A DNA stretch of 49,102 bases from Candidatus Rokuibacteriota bacterium (GTDB lineage: Bacteria; Methylomirabilota; Methylomirabilia; Rokubacteriales; CSP1-6), in assembly GCA_003220495.1 (NCBI GenBank), contig QHSP01000055.1, forward strand, positions 1 through 49,102. The letters are read 5' to 3'. Shown one piece after another: positions 40,117 through 48,031 of the stretch (positions within the stretch are counted from its first letter, which is position 1; each line of letters starts with the position of its first letter). The position numbers and the translations under genes were made by a program. The notes below the pieces were generated by a model. That model was given only the letters and a program-made list of their open reading frames with translations. It was not told the origin of the DNA and did no database searches.

Positions 40117-41180
40117 CGCGCCGGCCGCTTCCAGATGTCGCGGTCGTGCATCAGCCGGATCTGCCGGCGGATGACCTTTTCCCGGTACTCCGCGTGCTTC
40201 ATCGGCGCCCGCTTCAGATAGAGGTTCTTCGGGTAGATCGGCCGCTCGTAGAGAATCTGGTAGAGCTCGGTCCTCAGGTCCTTCATCCAGTTGTCCCACT
40301 GCGCCCGCGCTCGATGGTCGCGGAGCGCTTCGATGTCGATCACGCCGCCGACGTACGTCGAGCCCGCCCCGTAGTCCTGCCGGCCGACGATCCGCCCCTT
40401 GTAGTCGATGATAAAGGATCGCCCGCCGAACGTATCGATCGGCGTCGTCTCCTCCGGGAAGAGGTAGTAGGTCCCCATGTTCGGGGCGACCAGGTACATG
40501 TTGTTGTCGAGGGCACGGGCACGGCTCTGGATCTCGAAGATCTCGTTGCCGGTCGCCGGATGGGGATAGGACGCGCGATACACCACCTCGGCGCCGTTCA
40601 TCGCGAGCGCCCGCGCGTTCTCCGGATAGGAGCCCTCGTTCGCCATCATGATGCCGAGCCGCCCGATCTCGGTGTCGGCGACCGGCCAGAACGCGTCGAG
40701 GGTCTTGCCGTACTTCTCGACCCACCAGTCGTACACGTCGTGGGGGCAGACCGAATGCTCGACCGGGAAGAGCGGGGAGACCTTGTAGTGCTTGAGGATC
40801 ACGCGCCCTCGCGGGTTGATGATGAAGCCGACGTTGAAGTACCGGTCCTTGAGGTCCGGGTGCTTGGCCTTGGCCTGCGCCATGATGAACGCGTTGTATT
40901 CCTTCGCGATCTTGCCGAGCGCCTCGGTCTCCTCGCCGGGAATGTCGATCGCGCACTCGCGCGCGAACGTCACGTGATCGAGGTCGAGCACCTCGTCGTT
41001 GAACGCCTGCAGCGCGCCCTCGGGAAACGCGATCAGCCGAACGGGGATGTCGAGGCTCGACAGCCACGATGCCGCCTTCACCAGGTGCGACAGATGCTCG
41101 AGGTTGATCTTGATGTCCCCGCGCTTTCGGATGCCGCGCACGGTGGGAATCAGGCCGACGGCGGTGTACGGTTTGATCAT
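40113..41180 (-). CDS. Nitrilase-superfamily homologue lacking the catalytic Cys
   Basis: A 355-residue carbon-nitrogen hydrolase-fold protein. Glu of the triad is present (AFPEGAL, residue 54) and so is the Lys region (LKHYKVSPLFP, Lys about 130-133). The nucleophile elbow reads GIMMANEGSYPE, with Ala (codon GCG, residue 180) where nitrilases and amidases have Cys in IC-Y/D-E/G. The remaining helix (ARALAMNGAEVV) is typical. It should therefore not work by the usual thioimidate mechanism. A binding or structural role, or other chemistry, must be considered. It lies between a membrane protein and the propeller protein in an operon. An apparent GAGGAGCG ribosome site precedes the ATG. Confidence 0.9.
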   Translation of the reverse strand: MIKPYTAVGLIPTVRGIRKRGDIKINLEHLSHLVKAASWLSSLDIPVRLIAFPEGALQAFNDEVLDLDHVTFARECAIDIPGEETEALGKIAKEYNAFIMAQAKAKHPDLKDRYFNVGFIINPRGRVILKHYKVSPLFPVEHSVCPHDVYDWWVEKYGKTLDAFWPVADTEIGRLGIMMANEGSYPENARALAMNGAEVVYRASYPHPATGNEIFEIQSRARALDNNMYLVAPNMGTYYLFPEETTPIDTFGGRSFIIDYKGRIVGRQDYGAGSTYVGGVIDIEALRDHRARAQWDNWMKDLRTELYQILYERPIYPKNLYLKRAPMKHAEYREKVIRRQIRLMHDRDIWKRPAR

Positions 41181-41191
41181 ACGCTCGCTCC

Positions 41192-42451
41192 TCAGCGGCT
41201 GGTGATGCAGGTAACCTCGCGGACGCGGTCGTCGTAGAGCTCGATCGCCACCTCGTGGTGCTCGCTGCCGTTGCCGCCGCGGTAGAGCAAGGTGCGGCGG
41301 CCCGGGGGCGTGACGCGCTCGTGCTCCTCGTCGGGCTGTCCGAATCGGGCCACGACCTCGTCGTAGCGCGTGCCGGCCGGGAGGAGGGTGACGAGCGAGT
41401 CGCGCGACGGCACGCCGCCGTTCGCCGACGCCGCGGCCGCCTCGAACCGGCGCCGGGCGCGGCGGCGCCGACGAATGCGGCGACTGATGTCGGTGCTGAA
41501 CATGAGCACGCCCGCGAAGTTCGTCCCCAGCAGGATGAGCACCGAGATCACGATCGGGCGCCAGTTGATACGGCCGGCGAAGTAGTGGTACTGCACGCGC
41601 AGGCTCTGGGTGGCGACGTCCTGTGACGGCAGGAGCGTGAGCGCCACCACCTCGCCGCCCGCGCGCACGCGGCTCTGGCGACGCACGGCCGTGGCCGGTG
41701 AGATCTCCTCGATCTTGAGGTGCTCCGAATCGCCGAAGTTGGCGATGACCAGCGAGTAGTCGCGCGCCAGGTGCACGAGGCGGTCGCGGCGCTCGTAGTA
41801 GAGCGCGAAGAGCCCGAGCACCGGTGGGCCGAGGTCGCCGAAGCCCGCGGTGAGGACCTGGCGGCCGCCCCAGAAAAGATCCTCCAGCCACGTGCCGGCC
41901 TTCGGGGTCAGCAGACCACGGAGCGGGAGGACGAGGGTGACGATCGAGAGCGGGTCGGCCAGGCTCGGCGTCCACGGAATCTTGATGTACGCCACCGCTC
42001 CGGCCTGGGTCCCGGGCCGCGTGAAATTGACGAACGAGGGCGTGACCGAGACCGGCTCGCCGAGCGCGGCGGTGCCGAGCTGCATGCGGTCGCGGCTCCT
42101 CAGGACCAGGCGCCCGCTGCTCACGACGGCAAGACCTCGGCGCTCCACCTCGCGTACGAGCTGCGGCTCCGCGAGCCCGAGCGCCGTCGCTTCGACGATC
42201 TCCGCCGGCCACAGAAGATAGAGGTCCTGCCCGATGTCGGCCTTGCTGGTGACCGGGCCCGTCGTGAGACTCCACGAGAGGCTGACCGTGACGTGCGGGA
42301 TGCCCGGGCTCACGCTCGCGACCACGAAGAGGGGACCGATCATGAAGTCCGGATGCGGCCGCGACGCGAGGAACACCTGGGCCCGGCCCGGCGCCGGCGT
42401 GGTCACCACCGCGCAGAGAACCGCGCACAGTGCCACGCAGGATTTGATCAT
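41192..42451 (-). CDS. Signal- and membrane-anchored protein of unknown function
   Basis: A 419-residue protein: signal peptide (MIKSCVALCAVLCAVVTTPAPGRA), a roughly 260-residue exported domain with many beta-strand-like stretches, then one membrane helix (near 295-315, VISVLILLGTNFAGVLMF). A very Arg-rich stretch (RRIRRRRRARRRF) marks the cytoplasmic side. The C-terminal part (SRDSLVTLLPAGTRYDEVVARFG) recalls a SmpA/BamE-like fold. The resemblance to the exported domain of TIGR02186-type membrane proteins is a guess. AGAGGAAGG precedes the ATG. It heads the operon with the nitrilase homologue 11 bases on. Function unknown. Confidence 0.82.
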   Translation of the reverse strand: MIKSCVALCAVLCAVVTTPAPGRAQVFLASRPHPDFMIGPLFVVASVSPGIPHVTVSLSWSLTTGPVTSKADIGQDLYLLWPAEIVEATALGLAEPQLVREVERRGLAVVSSGRLVLRSRDRMQLGTAALGEPVSVTPSFVNFTRPGTQAGAVAYIKIPWTPSLADPLSIVTLVLPLRGLLTPKAGTWLEDLFWGGRQVLTAGFGDLGPPVLGLFALYYERRDRLVHLARDYSLVIANFGDSEHLKIEEISPATAVRRQSRVRAGGEVVALTLLPSQDVATQSLRVQYHYFAGRINWRPIVISVLILLGTNFAGVLMFSTDISRRIRRRRRARRRFEAAAASANGGVPSRDSLVTLLPAGTRYDEVVARFGQPDEEHERVTPPGRRTLLYRGGNGSEHHEVAIELYDDRVREVTCITSR

Positions 42452-42467
42452 GTGGCCTTCCTCTGCT

Positions 42468-42485
42468 AAGAGTTAACACACTCTT
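42468..42485. promoter_or_regulatory. Inverted repeat AAGAGT-N6-ACTCTT between divergent genes
   Basis: A perfect 6-bp inverted repeat around TAACAC, in a locally AT-rich patch between the starts at 42451 (minus) and 42491 (plus). It is placed so that one regulator could control both directions. Confidence 0.4.
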
Positions 42486-42490
42486 CTATC

Positions 42491-43498
42491 ATGAACGCCA
42501 GCCCTATCGGCGTCAGCGTGATGCCACTCGATAACCGACGTGAAGCGCTCGTCGGTGTCGCTGCGATCGCCGAGCAGCTCGGCTACAGCGCCTATTTTCT
42601 GCCGGAGACGTGGGCCCACGACATCACGGTCCTGATGGCCGAGGTGGCGATGCGAACCGAGCACCTCTCGCTGGGCACGGGGATCCTGGGCGTCTGGGGT
42701 CGGAGCGCCGGGACGCTCGCGATGGCGGCCGCGAGCCTCTCCGAGGTGTCGGCCGGCCGCTTCGTCCTCGGTCTCGGCGCCAGCACCGCGCAGCTCACCG
42801 AAGGTCTTCACGACGTCCCGTTCATCGCGCCGCTCGCCAAGATGCGCCGGACGCTGACTCAAGTGCGCGCGCTGCTCGGCGGCGAGCGCGTTCCGCTCGC
42901 GGTCGCGACCGGCGCGCGCGCGCTCAAGCTCAACCTGGCTCCGTCGGGCGCGGTGCCGATCTTCCTGGCCGCGCTCACCGACGAATCGGTGAGGCTCGCC
43001 GGCGAGCTGGCGGACGGCTGGCTGCCATTCCTCTATCCGCGCCGGTGTCTCGCTCAAGGGCTGGAGCTCCTGCGCGAGGGCGCGGCGCGCTCGGGCGACG
43101 CCGCGCGGCGTGTGTCGGTCTACCCGACGGTGCCGACGGTCGTGGCGGACGATCCGGCTGAAGCGCGGGCGGGCGCGGCGTGGTTCGTGTCGTTCTACCT
43201 CACGACGATGGGACCGCTCTATCGGCGGTCGCTGGCGCGCCAGGGATTCGGCCGCGAGATCGACGCGGTGATCGGCGCCAATACCCCCAAGTTCGCGGCG
43301 GCGGTCCCGCCCGAAGCCGACCGGCTGCTCGACGAGCTGACCGCATACGGCACGCCGGCCGAAGCCCGAGAGCGCCTCGGGCAATGGCACGCTGCCGGCG
43401 CCGACATGCCGCTGGTCTTCCTCCGTCCCAACCTCACGCGCGAGCAGATCGAGCGTACGCTGAGCGCCTTCGGGCCGATGCTAGAATCGCGCGTATGA
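42491..43498 (+). CDS. LLM class flavin-dependent oxidoreductase
   Basis: A 335-residue luciferase-like-fold oxidoreductase. It has the GTGILGVWGRSAGTLAMAAASL strand-loop, the SAGRFVLGLGAST motif (near residue 92) and a C-terminal PVFLAAL-like segment (reading AVPIFLAALTDESVRL). Likely cofactor is FMN or F420. The ATG at 42491 overlaps TATCAT, so the real start may be a little downstream, but no better candidate was found. Its stop overlaps the start of the UroD-family gene (ATGA). It is divergent from the minus-strand operon. Confidence 0.91.
   Translation: MNASPIGVSVMPLDNRREALVGVAAIAEQLGYSAYFLPETWAHDITVLMAEVAMRTEHLSLGTGILGVWGRSAGTLAMAAASLSEVSAGRFVLGLGASTAQLTEGLHDVPFIAPLAKMRRTLTQVRALLGGERVPLAVATGARALKLNLAPSGAVPIFLAALTDESVRLAGELADGWLPFLYPRRCLAQGLELLREGAARSGDAARRVSVYPTVPTVVADDPAEARAGAAWFVSFYLTTMGPLYRRSLARQGFGREIDAVIGANTPKFAAAVPPEADRLLDELTAYGTPAEARERLGQWHAAGADMPLVFLRPNLTREQIERTLSAFGPMLESRV
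43482..43487 (+). promoter_or_regulatory. Putative -10 element (TAGAAT) of the UroD-family gene
   Basis: TAGAAT ends seven bases before the ATG at 43495. It lies inside the last codons of the LLM gene, so the UroD-family gene may be expressed both by coupling and from its own leaderless transcript. Confidence 0.45.
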
Positions 43499-44574
43499 GC
43501 TCCAGCGCGGTCACCGGGCGCGAGCGGGTCGTCGCCGCGTACAAAGGCGGCTACGCCGACTGCGTGCCCGCGTATCCGATCGCGGGTTCTTTCGCCGGCT
43601 GCCTCGACGGCCTCTCGATCGAGGAGTACTGCACCAAGCCCGCCAAGGCCGTCCGGGCGATGCTGAACTACTACGAGCGCTATCAGCCGGACATCATGGT
43701 GGCCTTCAACGATCTGGCCAAGGAAGCCGAAGCCGTCGGCTGCCGCGTGAAGTACTCGGATTACGTCGTGCCGTCGATCGATCAGCACGTGCTCCAGGAC
43801 GACAAGGGCAAGCTCGCACGCATGGAGATTCCCGATCCGAAAGCGGCCGGGCGCCTGCCGGCCTTCCTCGAGCAGTGCGAGGCGCTCTCGGCGGCTCGAC
43901 TGCCGAGCGGGCTCGGCGCCGTGCTGGTGGGGCCGTGGACGATCGCGATGCTCCTGCGCAATCCCGAGCTCATGTGTCTGGACACGATCGACGACCCGGC
44001 GTTCGTCCACGACCTGATGCGCTTCAGCACCGAGTACGCCAAGCAGGTGGGCGACGCGGTGCTCGGCACGAAGATCGGCCTGAGCTATTCCGACCCGACC
44101 GCCTCGTGCTCGCTGGTCGGGCCCGACACCTACCGCGAGTTCATCAAGCCGTACCATCAGGAGCTGGTCAATTACTTCCGGGCGAAGAAGGTCGGCACGA
44201 CCGTGCACATCTGCGGCACCACGCATCAGATCCACGAGGATCTGGTCGACGTCGGCTTCGTCGCGATCACGATCGACCTCGATCAGCAGGGCGATCCGGC
44301 GCTCAAGGTTGACCAGCTCGACCGCCTGATCACGCTCGGCAATCAGCGGAACGTGGTCGCGATCGGCAACGTCGACGTGACGATCTTCGAGCGCGCGACC
44401 AAGGCGCAGATCGAGGCGGAAGTGAAGCGCTGCATCGACACCGCCGGAAAGCGCTCGCGATTCGTCCTGTCGACCTCGTGCGAGCTGCCGCCGCGCGCGG
44501 ATCCCGAGTGCGTGAAGTGGATGATGAACGCGGCGCGCGAGTACGGTCGGTACGACCGTATTCTCTCTTCCTGA
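43495..44574 (+). CDS. Uroporphyrinogen decarboxylase-family (MtaA/CmuA-like) protein
   Basis: A 359-residue TIM-barrel protein of the UroD superfamily. The zinc-site pattern typical of corrinoid:CoM-type methyltransferases is visible: His-x-Cys in VHICGTT (near residue 240) and Cys in LSTSCELPPRA (near residue 330). True haem-pathway HemE lacks that pattern and has an N-terminal RQAGR motif that is missing here. It probably moves a methyl group between a corrinoid or folate and a thiol or methoxy compound, although no corrinoid-binding protein gene adjoins. The ATG overlaps the LLM stop, and a TAGAAT lies seven bases upstream. Confidence 0.91.
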   Translation: MSSSAVTGRERVVAAYKGGYADCVPAYPIAGSFAGCLDGLSIEEYCTKPAKAVRAMLNYYERYQPDIMVAFNDLAKEAEAVGCRVKYSDYVVPSIDQHVLQDDKGKLARMEIPDPKAAGRLPAFLEQCEALSAARLPSGLGAVLVGPWTIAMLLRNPELMCLDTIDDPAFVHDLMRFSTEYAKQVGDAVLGTKIGLSYSDPTASCSLVGPDTYREFIKPYHQELVNYFRAKKVGTTVHICGTTHQIHEDLVDVGFVAITIDLDQQGDPALKVDQLDRLITLGNQRNVVAIGNVDVTIFERATKAQIEAEVKRCIDTAGKRSRFVLSTSCELPPRADPECVKWMMNAAREYGRYDRILSS

Positions 44575-44586
44575 TCGCTTATCAAC

Positions 44587-44754
44587 GTCGAGCGGGAGGC
44601 GGCGGGGCGTGGGGTGGGGTGCGACCGGACCACGCGGCGCGCGTGCGCTGCCCCGCGGCGGCTGGGCTCCATCCAGGTGCGCGACGTCCGCTATCGCTAA
44701 CAGGGAACGGGTCCGGTTCGACCCCACCCCACGCCCCGCCGCCTCCCGCTCGAC
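44587..44754. repeat. 45-bp inverted repeat with 78-bp centre, G-rich arms
   Basis: Left arm 44587-44631 and right arm 44710-44754 pair at 42 of 45 positions. Both ends are GTCGAGCGGG / CCCGCTCGAC. The left arm has G-runs spaced as GGG-N6-GGGG-N3-GGGG-N-GGGG, so a G-quadruplex is possible, and the right arm offers the same on the other strand. It fills most of the 277 bp between the UroD-family and cyclase genes. No clear target duplication flanks it. It may be a MITE-like element, a repeat family or a strong terminator-like structure. A small hairpin (GCACGG/CCGTGC) lies at about 44818-44840. Confidence 0.75.
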
Positions 44755-44851
44755 TCGCGTTACGACCAGTCCGAAAAATTCGTCCCGCCGTCCGAACGCG
44801 GCGCGAGCCTAGGACAGAGCACGGCATAGAAGGACCGTGCCGCGCCCGCCG

Positions 44852-46516
44852 TTAGATGGTGGGCAGGGCGGAGGCGCGGTGGATGACTCGGACGGTGATC
44901 TGGCCGGCGCGGTTTCGGACGGTCAGGTCGTGGGCGGGGAAGCGGGAGAGATCCAGCGCGGCGTGACGGGCGACGGCTTCGGAGACGACCAGCTCGGCGG
45001 AGTAGTCCTTGGTGGCTTGCTCGAGGCGGGCGGCGACGTGGACCGTGTCGCCGACGGCCGTGAGATAGAAGCTTTCGCCCCACCCCATCCGGCCGACGAC
45101 CGCGGGCCCGGTGTGGATGCCGATGCCGATGCGGAGTGCGGTGCCGAGATCGGTGGCGAGCTCGGCGCTGAGCGCGCTCACCGCGTCGACCATCGCGCGG
45201 GCAGCCGCGAGCGCCTGGCGCGAGCCGGCGGCCGGGCCCGAGTCGATCCCGAAGAGCGCCATCACCCCGTCGCCGGTGAACTGGTTCGTGACCCCACCGG
45301 ACCGCGTGATCGCCGTGCCGACGGCCTCGAAGTAGCGGTTCAGGACGAACACGACGTCATAGGGCAGCTTGTTCTCGGCCATCCGGGTGAAGCCGCGCAG
45401 GTCAGCAAAGAGGACCGCCAGCTCCTGCTCGCGTCCCTGGCGAACGTCGGTGCCGAACGCTTCGGCCGGCGCCACTGACGGCGCCAGCAACGGCTCCACG
45501 GACACCTCACGAGTCGGGCGAGTCTGGCAGGCGAGCCTCACGTCCGGCGCGGCGCCGACGCGCGCGAGCACGCGTCGCTCGGCCTCGCTCGGCGGCGCCA
45601 GATGCTCGAGCCCGCTCGGGATCCGAACCCGACAGGTCGAGCAACGCCCTCGGCCTCCGCAGACGGACGCGTGCGGGACGCCGCCCAGGCGGCTCGCGTC
45701 GAGAATCGTGAATCCCCCGGGCGCGATCACGACGCGGCCGTTGGGGTAGGTGATCCGGATCGAGCCTCGTCGCTCTACCAATCGACGGAGTCCTCGCGCG
45801 ACGAAGACGCCGACGAGCGCGACCAGGTACGCGTGCAGGAAGCCGCGACGAATCGCCAGCAGCTGCGCCGCCTCGGCCGGGCCCGGGGCGTGCGCCGCGC
45901 GCAGCATGGCCTCGGTCCAGCCGGGTGTCCTGGCCAGAGCGGACACGTCGCGCCCGGCGGCGACGAAGCCGAGCAGCGCGAGCGTCGGCAAGAGCAGCGC
46001 GACGGTGAAGAGCCAGGGTGCCGCGCGCGGGTACCATGGCCGGAAGCGAAGCCAGTAATGCACGCCGATCGCGGCGTGGAGCCACGCGAGGACGAGCGTG
46101 AGCGCCTGACGGGCGCCGAACTCGGGCGAGAGCATCCAGAGCGCGAGCACGATCCGGGGATACGGATCGTCGGCGCCGAACCGCCACCAGGCGATCCGCG
46201 TGCTCACGACGTGGACGACCAGGAGCGCCGGCAGGGCCAGCCCGACCGCGTATTGAACCGCCTCCCACCGCGGCATGCGCAGGCTTCGCCGGTCGTACAG
46301 GAGCCAGAGCGCCAGCACGCCGTGCACCGTGATCGCGCCGTAGAGCGCCAGAGTGCCGAGAGCGCTTCGCCAGAGCGCCAGGAACCACCAGCGCCCGGAC
46401 GCCATCGCGTCGAGCGAGACGAGCCCGAGCGCGTGGTTCGTGAAGTGGAGGGTCAGGTACAGGAGTAGGACGAGCGCCGCCGCGAGCCGCAGGCGGCGCA
46501 CGAAGACCGCGCTCAT
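44852..46516 (-). CDS. Membrane adenylate cyclase with 2Fe-2S ferredoxin domain
   Basis: A 554-residue fusion. Six or more membrane helices (about 10-250) contain His residues suited to haem ligation (HFTNHALG, TVHGVL, LVVHVV, WLHAAIGVHYW). A ferredoxin domain has Cys ligands C-x5-C-x2-C (CGGRGRCSTC) and a later LACQT. The class III cyclase domain has metal Asp in LFADLRGFTRM and in TGDGVMALFG, and the later motif GDTVHVAARLE. In the last, the usual Asn is His, while the Arg is kept. The layout matches redox/quinone-responsive cyclases such as Sinorhizobium CyaC-type proteins. It likely converts respiratory state into cAMP. No cAMP receptor is adjacent. Confidence 0.93.
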   Translation of the reverse strand: MSAVFVRRLRLAAALVLLLYLTLHFTNHALGLVSLDAMASGRWWFLALWRSALGTLALYGAITVHGVLALWLLYDRRSLRMPRWEAVQYAVGLALPALLVVHVVSTRIAWWRFGADDPYPRIVLALWMLSPEFGARQALTLVLAWLHAAIGVHYWLRFRPWYPRAAPWLFTVALLLPTLALLGFVAAGRDVSALARTPGWTEAMLRAAHAPGPAEAAQLLAIRRGFLHAYLVALVGVFVARGLRRLVERRGSIRITYPNGRVVIAPGGFTILDASRLGGVPHASVCGGRGRCSTCRVRIPSGLEHLAPPSEAERRVLARVGAAPDVRLACQTRPTREVSVEPLLAPSVAPAEAFGTDVRQGREQELAVLFADLRGFTRMAENKLPYDVVFVLNRYFEAVGTAITRSGGVTNQFTGDGVMALFGIDSGPAAGSRQALAAARAMVDAVSALSAELATDLGTALRIGIGIHTGPAVVGRMGWGESFYLTAVGDTVHVAARLEQATKDYSAELVVSEAVARHAALDLSRFPAHDLTVRNRAGQITVRVIHRASALPTI

Positions 46517-46524
46517 TGGACGGT

Positions 46525-46547
46525 CGGCGCGGCGATCCGCCGCGCCG
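46525..46547 (-). terminator. GC-rich hairpin between trpB2 and the cyclase gene
   Basis: A 10-bp perfect stem (46525-46534 with 46538-46547) and a three-base loop follow the TrpB2 stop codon on the minus strand. It has no T-run. Outer bases (GGACGG/CCGTCC) allow another fold. Confidence 0.45.
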
Positions 46548-46552
46548 TCCGC

Positions 46553-47932
46553 TTACACCTTCGGCACGCTCTTGAGCGCTTCGGCGACCTTCGCGGCCGG
46601 GTACTCGTAGTCCTGGAGCTTGCCGGCCAGATGCGCCTCGTAGGCTCCGAGGTCGAAGTGGCCGTGGCCCGACAGGTTGAACAGAATCGTCCGGCGCTTG
46701 CCGTCACGCTTGGCGCGCTGCGCCTCGTCGATCGCGACGCGGATGGCGTGCGCCGACTCGGGCGCTGGGATGATGCCCTCGGTGCGCGCGAACTGCACCG
46801 CCGCCTCGAAGGTTGCGAGCTGCGGCACCGCCATCGCCTCGATCACGCCCTCGTCGTAGAGCTTGCAGACCAGCGGGGCCATGCCGTGGTAGCGGAGCCC
46901 GCCCGCGTGCAGCGGCGCCGGGATGAACGTGTGGCCGAGCGTGTGCATCTTCACCAGCGGCGTCAGACCGACGGTGTCGCCGAAGTCGTAGACGTACTTG
47001 CCCTTGGTGAGGCTCGGGCAGGCGGACGGCTCGACGGCGATGATCCGCACCTTCTTGTTCTTGCCGGTGAGCTTGTCGGCCGCGAACGGGAACGAGAGAC
47101 CGGCGAAGTTCGAGCCGCCGCCGGCGCAGCCGATGACGATGTCCGCGGTGTCGTCGGCCTTCTCGAGCTGCTTCCTGGCCTCTTGCCCGATGATCGTCTG
47201 GTGCATCAGGACGTGGTTCAGCACGCTGCCGAGCGAATACTTCGTGTCGTCGCGGGTCGCCGCGTCTTCCACGGCCTCGCTGATCGCGATGCCGAGCGAG
47301 CCGGGCGAGTTCGGATCCTGCTCGAGGACTTTCTTGCCGGACTGCGTGTCGGGGCTCGGGCTCGCCACCACCTGCGCGCCCCAGGTCTCCATCATGATCC
47401 GGCGGTACGGCTTCTGCTGGTACGACACCTTCACCATGTAGACCTTGCACTGCAGGCCGAACATCTGACAGGCGAGCGCGAGCGCGGAGCCCCACTGGCC
47501 GGCGCCCGTCTCGGTGCTGAGCCGCGTGACCTTTTCTTTCTTGTTGTAGTAGGCCTGCGCGATCGCCGTGTTCGGCTTGTGGCTGCCGGCCGGGCTCACG
47601 CCTTCGTACTTGTAGTAGATGTGCGCCGGCGTGCCGAGCGCCTTCTCGAGGCGGCGCGCGCGATAGAGCGGCGACGGCCGCCACAGGCGATAGACGTCAC
47701 GGATCTCGTCGGGGATCTCGATCCAGCGCTGCTGGCTGACCTCCTGCTTGATCAGCTCCATCGGGAAGAGCGGCGCCAGGTCTTGAGGACCGATCGGGTT
47801 CTTCGTCCCGGGGTGGAGCACCGGCGGCGCGGGTGTCTTGAGGTCGGCCTGGATGTTGTACCACTTCGTCGGGATGTCCTTCTCGTCGAGCAGGAACTTC
47901 GTGCGGGTCCGATCGTTCGCCTTGGATGCCAT
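46553..47932 (-). CDS. TrpB2-type tryptophan synthase beta-like protein
   Basis: A 459-residue PLP enzyme of the TrpB2 subgroup, longer at the N-terminus than TrpB1. The PLP Lys is in AGSHKPNTA (near residue 115). The phosphate-binding loop is [11 protein letters not shown] (near residue 240), and [10 protein letters not shown] fits the fold II family. TrpB2 proteins can join indole and serine without TrpA, or act on phosphoserine-like or other substrates. No trpA, trpC or trpF gene is nearby. ATG 47932 has a GGAGG site; an ATG 45 bases earlier would place the N-terminus across that site and is rejected. Strong sigma70 promoter upstream. Confidence 0.94.
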   Translation of the reverse strand: MASKANDRTRTKFLLDEKDIPTKWYNIQADLKTPAPPVLHPGTKNPIGPQDLAPLFPMELIKQEVSQQRWIEIPDEIRDVYRLWRPSPLYRARRLEKALGTPAHIYYKYEGVSPAGSHKPNTAIAQAYYNKKEKVTRLSTETGAGQWGSALALACQMFGLQCKVYMVKVSYQQKPYRRIMMETWGAQVVASPSPDTQSGKKVLEQDPNSPGSLGIAISEAVEDAATRDDTKYSLGSVLNHVLMHQTIIGQEARKQLEKADDTADIVIGCAGGGSNFAGLSFPFAADKLTGKNKKVRIIAVEPSACPSLTKGKYVYDFGDTVGLTPLVKMHTLGHTFIPAPLHAGGLRYHGMAPLVCKLYDEGVIEAMAVPQLATFEAAVQFARTEGIIPAPESAHAIRVAIDEAQRAKRDGKRRTILFNLSGHGHFDLGAYEAHLAGKLQDYEYPAAKVAEALKSVPKV

Positions 47933-47972
47933 GCCGACCTCCTTCGGAGGGAACCCCGTGAAAAGTGGGCTA

Positions 47973-48002
47973 ACCATACAGAACCCGGTGCGAGCCTGTC
48001 AA
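47973..48002 (-). promoter_or_regulatory. Sigma70-type promoter of trpB2
   Basis: On the minus strand TTGACA (48002-47997) and TATGGT (47978-47973) are separated by 18 bases. The leader of about 40 bases carries the GGAGG site. It is the best promoter in the window and lies back-to-back with that of the DUF993 gene. Confidence 0.65.
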
Positions 48003-48017
48003 TCAGCGCCGCTGGAG

Positions 48018-48023
48018 TAAACT
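48018..48023 (+). promoter_or_regulatory. Putative -10 element (TAAACT) of the DUF993 gene
   Basis: TAAACT ends eight bases before the ATG at 48032, with no Shine-Dalgarno sequence between, which predicts a leaderless or nearly leaderless mRNA. Confidence 0.45.
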
Positions 48024-48031
48024 AATGAATC

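Noticed and set aside
43495-44574. Haem-pathway HemE
   Set aside because: It lacks the N-terminal RQAGR-type motif of HemE and has the His-x-Cys...Cys zinc pattern of methyltransferase-type relatives.
44478-44855. Open frames on both strands across the palindrome with matching GGGAWGGV peptides
   Set aside because: The similarity of the two peptides comes from the inverted repeat itself. There are no ribosome sites or domains.
46631-48025. Long plus-strand frame over trpB2
   Set aside because: Shadow of a well-supported PLP enzyme; it also crosses the promoter region of the divergent genes.
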